Part shown: piece by piece, positions 22,894 to 32,474 of the stretch
Position numbering within the stretch: the first letter of the stretch is position 1
Layout of the letters: each line of letters opens with the position of its first letter
Translations under genes and position numbers: made by a program
Notes under the pieces: generated by a model
Database searches by the model: none
The model's input: only the letters and a program-made list of their open reading frames with translations
What the model was told of the DNA's origin: nothing
Source: Plectosphaerella cucumerina
Lineage: Eukaryota > Ascomycota > Sordariomycetes > Glomerellales > Plectosphaerellaceae
Assembly: GCA_020746995.1 (NCBI GenBank)
Contig: JAGPXD010000004.1
Location: forward strand, 2,542,001 to 2,606,000
Direction: 5' to 3'
DNA length: 64,000 nucleotides

Positions 22894-24865
22894 CGGACGG
22901 GCCGACGAACTATTTGCTTTGTTTCTGTTTCTTGCTTGCTTCTTTACATACAAGTGTGCTCTCCTTACACAGCGTGGACATACGATGGACGATACATCCA
23001 TCAGCAGCTGTACCATATACCTTACACCAGGGCGGATGCATTTTTCACGGGATAGGCGCTCCTGCGACGGGGCACTGACGAGGGGCGGCTCATTGTGGAG
23101 GAGATACCACGCCGCGAACATTATCTTTTCCTTCTTCCCTTTTGTGCACAACCAAACCTTGATGACAAACTGTTAGCTTATCCTGTATGACACGACGGGG
23201 CGAGACGGAGCCAGATAGACTGGGCGGGGACGGTATGGAAAGCGAGACACAGCGGCTATGATATCCACGGTTCAAGACGACAGGACGACCAATAACTCGA
23301 TCTGGTAGCGAGTGATGTGCCGGCGGAGAGGAGGGGGAGGGAGGAGGAGAGGATTGGACCAGGGGTTGAAGATCTGATTGGGCTAGGCCTGGCGGTAAGA
23401 TCCTCCAGTGTCACCTCTCCCTGTGGCCGCCGGTCCCTCAAGTGACAAGCCCTGCGCGGCGCCAGGGCTGTAGCCTGTGGGCTCTTGGGGGCCCGCCGCG
23501 GAATGGCCCCCCTGGCCCCCCTTTTGGGGCCCTTGGCCGGCCAGGAGCGGGTCGTTGCACCGTGTCAGCGCGTTGCCGGGGCCGGATCTGCGGCGTCGCA
23601 GATGTCTCCTCCGGTTACACCAGGCAGAGGCAGGCGGACTGGCAGGCAGTGGGCGGTAACAGGACGCGTGGTGGGCGACGTCAAGGGAGGTCGACTGATG
23701 GATGAAGACAGAGATGTGAAGGTGCAGCGGCAAAGGCAGCGGCAACACCGGCATCTGCATCTCATCATGAACCACCGATGCATGTCGCGGGGAATCTCAT
23801 ACGACAAGTCCGGTCCACTTGCGAGATCCTATTTCCCCGACCACATGGTCACTCGCGCGCCCGTCAGTCGACGCTGGCGTCATGGTCAAGAGGGAAACGG
23901 CTGATGTAAGTCGACAAGGCGAGGGCGTGGCCCGTGGGGAGGCGCGGTACGGCCGTGCCCTGTCCTGCCCTGTGTCTCGTTTGGGCGCCTGAAACCGCAG
24001 GGCCCCACCCCGCGAGACGGACGCCGTCGCACCTCGAGGAAAAGGAGTCGTTCATGCCCTTGGATGCCCTCTCACGATGGACGCCGTTGCCCTCCGCCCG
24101 GACGGCTGGCCCTTTGTTCGGATGACGTTCGCTCGACCAGTGCCGCGTCGATCACATCTGGCCCGTCTGTGATACCACCTCTGGGCGCGAATGGGAGGGA
24201 AGAAGGGGGAGAGGCAGGAAGGGGGAAGGGAGAAGGCCCGTGTTAGTGCTGCGACACTCGAGGAAAACCTCCGGCACCGTCGCAACCTGCCCTCTCTCAT
24301 CTACACATCATCGCCTTCACTTCTCTTCTCTTCTCCCTACGGCTGGTCCTTTTCTCCTTCTTCCCCCTTTTCGGACCGTTTTCGCTTCTTGCCCAGGACG
24401 CTTGCGTCTCTGTATTTTCTTCATTTCGACATCCATTCCCCCAGCTGGCCTGACCGATTCTCTCTCTGGGTGTCCGCGCCGCCCCGTCAAATTCCATTTT
24501 AATTTAAATCGTCACGCGAGGGGCAAACCACCCACGCCGAGCCCGCACCACCCGCCCGTGGCAAGATACACGCGCCATCAACCCCGCCATACCTGGGCAA
24601 CCCCGGCTGGCCCAATTTGCTCGCCCTTGGCTCCGGTCCTGACAGCGGAATCGGCCGACACGACACGACCACGAACCCTACTGTACGAAAAGAGCGGGCG
24701 GCCCGTCGTCGTTCGTTCCGTCGATCGCCTCCAGTCTTTCCAATCCACAACCGACGACTCGCTACCACCCTGCTCGACCCCTCCTCCTCGCCGGCGCGTC
24801 TGGGGCCAGACCGACCATCGAGTGTGTGTTGTGCTTGGATTTAGGGAAGGGACCGACGAAAAAGG
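22894..24865. other. Intergenic region and leader of the small secreted protein gene
   Basis: About 2 kb. The first part is the MED12 3' flank. From about 24,280 to 24,500 the plus strand is rich in C and T, and similar stretches recur to about 24,800, consistent with a long leader for the small gene that starts at 24866. No other coding sequence is supported. Confidence 0.45.
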
Positions 24866-25088
24866 ATGCAACTTTCTTTCGGTGTCGTGGTCGCTTGGGC
24901 AGCCGCCCTTGCCTCGGCTGGCGTCGTCATCATCCCCGTCGAGTCCAACCAGGTCGTCGCGGCGAACAATGGCGATTGCTTCTTTGGTGTTGTCACGCCT
25001 CTGGGTTGCGCGTGAGTTGGCTCAATTGTCCGTGGAAGGGAGACGATGGATTACTGACAGACTGGACCACAGACCGCTGAGACGTTGA
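24866..25088 (+). CDS. Very small secreted protein precursor with a single Cys-bounded loop
   Basis: An ATG at 24866 opens a 48-codon frame that runs into a clean donor (GC|GTGAGT at 25012). Joined to an acceptor at 25072, it ends five codons later at TGA (25086-25088), for about 53 residues. An alternative acceptor at 25060 adds four residues in the same frame. The first 19-20 residues (MQLSFGVVVAWAAALASAG) form a textbook signal peptide. The remaining 33 or so residues contain exactly two cysteines in NGDCFFGVVTPLGC, which could close an 11-residue disulfide loop, and a basic end PLRR. I do not recognise a family. It could be a secreted peptide or hormone-like factor, a small effector, or chance. 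The intron position, signal peptide and long C/T-rich leader upstream favour a real gene. Confidence 0.6.
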
Positions 25089-26388
25089 TTAACCGAAGCG
25101 CAAGCCATCGAGCGCACGACATGACCGCTTCCCACGAACATCGAATACCCGCACCCCAATCTGCATAGCACTTCTTCTGCTCGATATTTTTCCTCGATCC
25201 CCCGCCGCAGCCGCCTCTGCTTTCTCCGCCGCCGCGTGCCCGCCAGACACGACAAGCAACCTGGGGGCCACGCGACGCAACGCCGTGGAGAAACAGGACC
25301 GACCGCGCGGCCGATGGCCCTCATGGCATCAGGGGATCGGTACATAACTTAATGTTTTTCCAACACCACCACACCATCAGCGATCCATCAACCACCGAAC
25401 CGGCCCTCGAGACCGGCCAACTCCTCCTCCTCCTCCTCCTCGCCTCCTTCAGCATGCCACCCTCGTCGTGGCCCTCCCACCCTTTTCTTCCGTTTCCATA
25501 GACTTCAGGACTGTCAGCGAGCGTCGTCAATACACACAAACAAAGAAAAAAACAAGGAAAAACACCCGTATAAACACCAGTCTTCTTCCCCTGACGGTTC
25601 CCTCGTTGCGTCTGAAGTCTCCAATATGTATTACCTACCCAGCCTTCCCCAGAGGTTGGCTCTTTGTATCAACTCCGGCGTGGCGAGCCTGGCTAGTGCA
25701 CAGTGCCTGTGCTCGCCCGGAACCACGAGCATGGCATGTTTTGGGTCGTCCAACTGTCACTGTCGTGGGCCGATCAGCAATCATTGTTCCTGTCGATCAC
25801 GCCGATCGCAGCCGCACGCCCCAACGACAGCCGAGACATGGATTGTCCACTGGGGAGGCGAATGTATAATTAGGTGTAGGACGGGGCGAGGGTGAGCAGT
25901 CAGAATGTTGACGTGCTTTGCTGAACATCTATGTAGCGCTTGGATCTTACGAGGTCTAGATAGCTAATGGATTCAAGTCGATATTGCTCCTGGTGCCATC
26001 ATGAGACTTCCACGTCACTCATGGCCGATGACATGCCTTTAAGCGACCTTCCCGGTATTGCGGGTGCCTGACTCCTCGACCTTGATGTTCGACATACCCA
26101 TTCAATCTAGCTACCTTGTGACCCGGAGGATACTTCACAAGCTTACGACTTGAATGTTCTGTCGGTGTGTCAGGGGTCACACAGCACTCATCATCATATC
26201 AGCCCAGGAACCCGGCCTTCGCTTCCCCTCCCGATTACATCTTGAACACTTCCATTTGCTAACCAATGTGTAGTCACAGGATACTGATGTGTGTTCGTCT
26301 ACCTCCATCAACAGAGGCGATCAATAAATTATGTCTTTTTAACAACAGAAGAAGAAGAAAAAAACCTCGAACGCCACCAAATGAAGAA
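25089..26388. other. Intergenic
   Basis: About 1.3 kb between the small secreted protein gene and the zinc-knuckle gene on the other strand. It includes the presumed 3' UTR of the former. A Cys-containing frame at 25626-25895 was considered and not accepted. Otherwise nothing seen. Confidence 0.45.
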
Positions 26389-26922
26389 CTAAAACTCTTG
26401 CTTAATAAAAACTTGCTTCTTCTCGTCCTCCTCGTCCTCCTTCTTTATAAAGGCAGGAGCGCCATCCTCGGCCTTGATTTTTTTGGCCTCGACCTCGACG
26501 GCCGGGGTGGCGGCGGCGGCGGCAGCGGCAGCGGGGACCGGGGCAGTGGCGGCGACGGCGACGGCCGGGCCGTTGGTGGTGGCCGCGGCGGCAGGGGCGG
26601 CGGGAGCTGCGGCGGCAGCACGGCGCCGGGTCCGGCACCGCTTTCGCGTATGCCCGGGTCGTCCGCACTAGTCTATAGTCAGAATAATGAACGTGAATGA
26701 CGGGAGGCAAAGAAGGAGACATACCGCGAAACAGATAAGGGGGGCACTGGGGCCCGGAGGGGGAGGAGGGGGGGGAGGGGCGGCAGCGCCGGCGCCAACA
26801 CGAAGAATGGCCTCGGCCATGGCCATGGCCATCAACATATTTGGGTCCACTAACACAAAGTTAGCAAACTGGAACGGGCAGGCACAAATGAGATGGACAA
26901 GGGATGAGGAACTATACTGACT
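26389..26922 (-). CDS. Small CCHC zinc-knuckle protein, Pro- and Ala-rich
   Basis: The coding region becomes visible only after splicing on the minus strand. An exon at 26849-26725 joins across a GTATGT...ACTAG intron (26724-26668) to 26667-26389. This assembles the knuckle CFACGRPGHTRKRC, a perfect C-x2-C-x4-H-x4-C, with the intron immediately before the second Cys. Upstream comes a Met/Ala-rich helix (MLMAMAMAEAILRVGAG) and an octaproline. Downstream comes a basic patch, an Ala-rich linker and an acidic/basic tail containing psi-K-x-E-like sites (IKAED, IKKED, IKQEF). The start may be split by a further intron (26921-26850), giving A|TG and 134 residues. The ATG at 26838 would give 130. CCHC knuckles bind single-stranded nucleic acid. 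A related gene lies at 46.9 kb. Function is unknown. Confidence 0.68.
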
Positions 26923-28339
26923 GATGGTGTTCGTCTGGACAAAAAAAGAGGGTTGGTAGGCGAGGGACAGGACGGGCCGGGCGGGCGGGCAAGCAGGCAG
27001 GCAGGCGGGCAGGGCAGGGCAGGCAGGACGGGGCCGGAGCCGGGGCAGGAGCCGACAAAGACGGAATTTTTTTAAAAGAAAGGAAGGCTTGGTGCTGCTG
27101 CTGTTGCTGATGCTGATGCTGTTGCTGGAAGTGTGAGAAGAGAAAGTTGGAAAGAACGCGGGTGGGAGGTGGAAATCTTCTACATAGGTAGGAAAGGGCA
27201 CTGGGTGATTGCAGAAAGGAAGGTGCATGGCAGGTGCACCTTCCCTGGGTAGGAACGCATACCTGCCCCGAGTATCACCCATGTCAGGCACGTGGTCCAA
27301 AACATCGAGATTTGTATACCATCACTTAAGGTAGGTCATTGGGGTGACTGCATTGTGCCAGAAGAAAAATCTGAATTTCATCGAAGTCAAGTGCAGGAAC
27401 CCAATCTCAGGGGTACAGCTCCCGTGATGAGCGTTGGAGGATCTTGGAGCCTACTTGACTTTTGAATCTGTAAATTGAAAAGGGAACATGGAGTTGAATT
27501 ACGAAAAACTGACAGCTGGACCAGAAGTTAGGTATGTCAAGGTACAAAAAGATGCTGCAGAGAGCATCAGGTTCTCTTCCATGCGACGGAAGCATGACTA
27601 GATGGCCCTGAAGCCCGGGCACGACAAGGTGATGACGGGCTCGCTACTAGCTAGGCATTGCTTCTCAAACCGATCGTGTCCTCAATTTGTCGGTACTCAA
27701 CGCCCTGCAACTCTTCTCATCCAACAGAGCATCACAAACGAGGCAGTCTCTCACTTCCTGGAGGGCGCAAGCAAACAGTACTGTGCTGGTCAAGATACAG
27801 CACGGTGGTCGAACTAGTGAACATGTTAATCCGCCTTGACGAGTGATCAGTTGCTGTGGATCGACAGATCATGATGTTCAATGGGTAATCCGGATCATCT
27901 CAAGTGGTAGATAAGTTGATGCTGATGATGATCCGGGACTTACGTTGGGTGCCTCGACCGAGTGGATGAACGGAGGTGCGATCATCGAAGGGGGACTTTT
28001 GCGAGCCGAAATCTTCAATCTCTTGGCTATATACCTACTCGTTGCTAAGACCCAAGATGAGATTCCAAGATCTGACCGAGTGCGCATTTGCGTAAGTACC
28101 AGCAGTCAGCAAAAACTTCTTAGACCTGTCCTGTTGTATCTGTTCCCAGCTAAATGTCCCAGCCCTGGTGAGCCAACACCCCCGTCAGTAGAGCCAGTCT
28201 CGTGACATCATGAGCCCAGATACTCCGGCTCCGTGACGACGCCCGTGACATCTCCTAAAACCCAAGAAATGCTCGCCCACGAGAGCACCCAAGTCATGCG
28301 CAACGACAGTCGGCTTTCGGAATGACAAGATGAGCTACC
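26923..28339. other. Intergenic, with leader of the zinc-knuckle gene
   Basis: The part next to 26,923 is a C/T-rich leader for the minus-strand knuckle gene, including a GGCA/GGCG short tandem stretch at about 26,979-27,020. No coding sequence is recognised between 27,300 and 28,339. Confidence 0.45.
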
Positions 28340-30550
28340 TTAGTACGGCCTTCCCCGCTTGAAGGCGGCACGCTCTTGGCTCTCGCGACTGCCTGTGGAA
28401 AAAGTCAGCACTCTTGCGGACAAACAGGTCGTCTGGGAAACATACGCTTCGAACCGACACCGACACCGTGTTTGCTGAGACGTGAGAGACCACGGAAGCC
28501 CGCTTCGAGAGCAGCAAGCTTATCGGTGTAATTCTTGCGCTCCAAGCTGCTTGCTTCTCCCTCGGAAGCGATCGAGGCGACCTCTTCATCCGATAGCTCA
28601 CAGACGATTTCAGGGGTCAGGAGATCGGCGAGCTTTTCGAGCATACAGCCCTCCACAGCGATAACGCTTAGGTCGTCGATGTATCGTTTGAGAGCCACCT
28701 GTAATGTGATGTCAGAGGACTCTTCGAGTGGTGGTAGCATGCGTCATAGTTACCTTGTAGTACGCCTGCATGTAGTCAGTGGCAAAAGATGCCGCGTACT
28801 CGCGAGTGTTTGACTCGACCGCCTCGGTCATCCAAAGCAAAACGGTGGCTTTGGAGAGGTTGTTGTTGTTCCATGAACTGTTCAACTTTTTCTCCATATT
28901 CGCCTTGATTCTTCCGGCTTGGGCTCTCTGGGCGATCTCGACCAGGGCCTCGTTGTAGGTGATGGCGTGGCCATGCAAGGCCTGATGAAGCAGTTCATCC
29001 ATCTTCACTCCCAGGTCAAACTCGAGGTGCTGAAGCCCCTCAAAGACGATGTCTCGCAATCCTTCCACCGAGTCTTCCGCGGCCTAGTAGTCAATGACGT
29101 GCATGATGGCGTCCTTGCATATGTCGATGATGTGCATCCTGAGTGCGTTGGTAAGGTCTGCCCAAGGTTCTGCCTGTTCGCGGAACAACTCGCCGATGAT
29201 GAGAGGGTTGAAAGTTCCGATCAGCTCGCGGCCTCGGTTGGTCTGAATGCAAGTCTTGACATGGTCCAGGTACACCGAGCGCTGGACCTCCCGCGGCTTG
29301 AGGTTTCTGGAAGACTCCACGTCCACAATCACCTTCTTCTCCCCACTGGACTCCATCGTGTGGGAGAAGTTTTCCAGAGTGTCTTGAATCTTGGCTCGAA
29401 TCCGCTTCTCGGACTCTTCGGCGCTTGGGTTGACACCGAAAAATGCAGCCTGATAAACTCCGTTGACAGAAGTATTCATCAGAGATTGAAACTCTGAGCT
29501 GATCTTCACAAGATAACGCCGTTGCTCGTACGTTGTTGCCCGAGGGCTGCCAAGCTGATCGAGCTTGTGTTGGCAGTCGGCAATCCCAACCTCCACGTCT
29601 TTGAGTAGATTGGGAAGCTGTAGGATGATTTGGTTCTTGAGAATGTCGCTGAGGCGAGGCTTCAGAGACTTGATACCGGTGATCCTCGAGCCGAGAGCCT
29701 TCCACAGACCTGTCGAGAAGAATGCTTCTTCAGCCGCGTCGCGTTCGGCCAGAGATGCGCTGCGCATGTTGTAGTCGCGATTTTTGAGGACGTGCCAGCC
29801 GAGTCGGAACTTGACGTCTTTGTTCTGTGCCAGATCAAAGTAGGCTTTCTCCATATCGGAGCCGGCATCCAACTTGTCGGGCTTCGTGATGAGACCCATG
29901 GTGCGAACTCCCATGGGATCTGCTGCTCGAGCAAGCTCTGTGACTTCCTGAACGGCGAACTGGGCGCCGGCCGACACCACGGCAAGTATGACGCAACGCT
30001 CCCTTTGCATGTAGTGATTGACCATGTTCCGGACTGTGGAGGCACCCTGGATGCTCTGCTCCGTGTTGCCCGCTCTGAACAGACCAGGCAAGTCAACCAT
30101 GGTGAGATGGGGTTGAGAAGGGCCGCAGAGCTCGATGCGCAGCGTGTCTGAGCTGAAAGCACGGTTGTTGTTGATACCCATCGTCTCCTTTGCTCCTTCG
30201 ATGACTGGACCTAGGTTCGGTTTGCTGGGGTTGATCGTAGGACGGTAAAGGTCGAGCTTGGCCACCTCGGCGGCAGTTCTGTCAGGACCAGGGGTGATGG
30301 TTACCGAAACTTTGACATGGGCATCTCGGCGCAGAACCAGCTCCGTGGCGAAACGAGTACATAGGTTCTCTTTGGAGGGGAAGGACAAGCCGGAGATGGC
30401 TTCGAGGACGGAGCTCTTTCCGGCTGACTGATCGCCGCAGACGATGATCTCGGGAAGGTCGATGTATCGACTGACTCCTTGGGAGCGTAGGTTATCGACG
30501 AGATCCAGGAGATTGCGGTGATCCTTGGACTGCAGCTCAACAGCTGCCAT
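28340..30550 (-). CDS. Dynamin/Mx-like large GTPase interrupted by one in-frame TAG
   Basis: Exons on the minus strand are 30550-28754, 28698-28446 and 28392-28340 (701 codons). The GTPase domain is intact: P-loop GDQSAGKSS (39-47), switch DLPGL and TKPD, with the dynamin middle/stalk after it. A GTPase effector domain lies at the end (SSWNNNNLSKATVLLWMTEA through VALKRYIDDLSVIAVEGC). Codon 489 (29086-29084) is TAG, in a stalk helix between HVIDY and AAEDSVEG. The same frame continues with good family sequence for about 210 residues on the far side. No GT-AG intron of normal size can remove the stop, since the only candidate is 15 bases. The product is therefore a truncated GTPase without its effector domain, a readthrough protein, a recent pseudogene, or a base error. 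The family acts in membrane or organelle remodelling. Confidence 0.85.
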
Positions 30551-31418
30551 TGTGGATGCTTGATCGAGTTCTGTTTGGTGGATGATGGGTGAGTGAAAGA
30601 AGGGGAGGTGAGGTGTAATCAGGTGGAACATGTTGAACGAAGAAAGATTGGAGGAAGAGGAATCAGATTGAAGAGGCGATCTTTTAAAGAAGTTCCCGGG
30701 TCTGGTCGAGCTTACACGGCAGGAGCTGGAGCTTGGAGGAAAGACCGGACCTGCCTCATTTCATTATGGGCACACGTAGGAATCTCGGTTTTTGCTATCC
30801 ATGAGCTTCCTGCCGACAAATAATACCCATCTTTTCATATTAGAGGCTGTCAATGTGACCTGCGAATAAAGGAAAGCGCTCTGAAGTCGCGGTAACCCAT
30901 CAACCGGCGCTGCAAAGTGTTGATTGACGTGACGCGTGGTTGAACTCGAGGCATCGATAGATCTTCTGGTTCGATTGACATGTGTACTGACCGATCTGCT
31001 GCGTCGATAAACCTTCTGGTACGTCTAACATGTGTACTGACCGATCTGGTGTTTCAATTCGACAGGCGTGCCGTGTTGCCCGTGATGCGACTCCCGTGTT
31101 GAGATGAGGTGGGTTGAAGTTGAGGTTCCTCACCCGACCTGTGTTGACCACCACATTATGTCAGCACACATGCACGACCTCGACCTTCGAGGGCGAGTGG
31201 GTCCACGGCGCTTGTGACCGTCTCTCAGGCGACCAGGATCGGCGACCACATGGCCGCCTGAGATGCGTTGAGAAGACAGGATTGGTGACGGACGCACGAC
31301 GCGACGTGCGTCGACCTTCGTGTTTACCGAACCTTGACAGCGTCTTGTACATCATCAGTTTCTTGCATCATCATCTTTCATACTCAGAGAATAAGCATTT
31401 ACTCGCAGTTCAATCGAC
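30551..31418. promoter_or_regulatory. Divergent promoter region of the dynamin-like and S1/P1 nuclease genes
   Basis: An 868-base head-to-head interval. It contains a two-copy 50-base repeat (30955-31054). A pyrimidine-rich stretch precedes the nuclease ATG. No known operator recognised. Confidence 0.45.
30955..31054. repeat. Two-copy direct repeat, period 50
   Basis: Two adjacent units begin with CGATA-A-CTTCTGGT-CG and share the exact block ACATGTGTACTGACCGATCT. Differences are scattered, so the duplication is not recent. A fragment resembling the unit start may follow at about 31,055. Confidence 0.8.
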
Positions 31419-32474
31419 ATGAAGATAACCAGCAGCGCCGCGCTGCTTGGCGCATCTCTGCAGGGAGCGCTGGCCTGGGGCAGTGAGTGACTGACCCAAG
31501 GACGTGACTGAAGCCATCGACTAACTCTCCCAGGCCTCGGGCACGTCACCACGGCCTACCTCGCGAGCCATTTTGTCTCCAACTCGACGGAGGCCTTCTT
31601 CCAGGATCTCCTCCGCAACCCGGATGATGACTATCTCGCCAAGATTGCGACGTGGGCGGACACGATCCGGTACACGCGCTGGGGCCACTTCACCGGCGTC
31701 TTCCACTTCATCGACGCCAAGGACGATCCGCCGTCCTACTGCGGCGTCGAGCTCGAGCGCGACTGCAAGGAGGAGGGCTGCGTTGTCACGGCGCTCGCCA
31801 ACTACACATCGCGCGCGCTCGATCCGGGCCTGAGCGGGTGGGAGCGTAATCAGGCGGCGCGCTTCGTGGTTCATTTCATTGGGGACATGCATCAGCCGCT
31901 CCATGACGAGAACGTCGCCCGCGGTGGCAATGGCATCCACGTGCTCTGGGAGGGTCATGAGTTCAACCTCCACCACGTCTGGGACAGCTCCATCGCGGAG
32001 CGGCTCATCGGCGGCTCGAGACGCAAGCCCTACGACAACGCCAAGCGATGGGCGGACGAACTCGCGCACGAGATCCGGGAGGGCAAGTTCGCCGAGGCCC
32101 GCGACGAGTGGCTCAAGAGCCTCGACTTTGACGACGTCGAGGGCACCGGCCTCCGGTGGGCGCGTGAGGGAAACGCATACGTGTGCTCGCATGGTGAGTC
32201 TTGACTCGTGACGAACGGGGGCTCTGTGCCGAAGCCAAAAGTTGTAACCTGAGCTGACGACGCGTGATTAGTCTTCCCTGAGGGACCCAAGGCCATCGAG
32301 GGCCAGGAACTGGGCGGCGAGTATTTCCTCAAGGCGGCGCCGGTCATCGAGCTGCAAGTCGCGCGTGCCGGCTACCGGATGGCGACGTGGCTTGATAAGA
32401 TCGCCGAGCGATACCAGGAGAAGATGGCGAGCGCGGACGTAGATGCGGGCGTATGGGAGGGCGAGGAGCTTTGA
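31419..32474 (+). CDS. Secreted S1/P1-type zinc nuclease
   Basis: Three exons, 31419-31482, 31534-32193 and 32272-32474, encode 308 residues, near the usual size for the family. Residues 1-19 are a signal peptide. Cleavage would leave W20 as the mature N-terminus, whose amino group is a zinc ligand in P1 nuclease (WGSLGH). The other metal-binding motifs are present in order: WADTIR, GHFTGVFHFID, HFIGDMHQPLHDENVARGG and NLHHVWD, which together build the trinuclear zinc site. These enzymes cleave single-stranded DNA and RNA and act as 3'-nucleotidases outside the cell, often under phosphate or nitrogen limitation. Several N-x-S/T sites could be glycosylated. The first intron lies right after the mature N-terminus codons, as in other fungal members. 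Confidence 0.95.

Noticed and set aside
25626..25895. Cys-containing frame of 89 codons, looked like a possible small effector
   Set aside because: It begins with a weak, Arg-interrupted hydrophobic stretch, not a convincing signal peptide, and sits in the presumed 3' UTR of the 24.9-kb gene. Cys spacing matches no known pattern.
29072..29086. Mini-intron to remove the dynamin TAG
   Set aside because: The only GT...AG around the stop spans 15 bases, far below any functional fungal intron.
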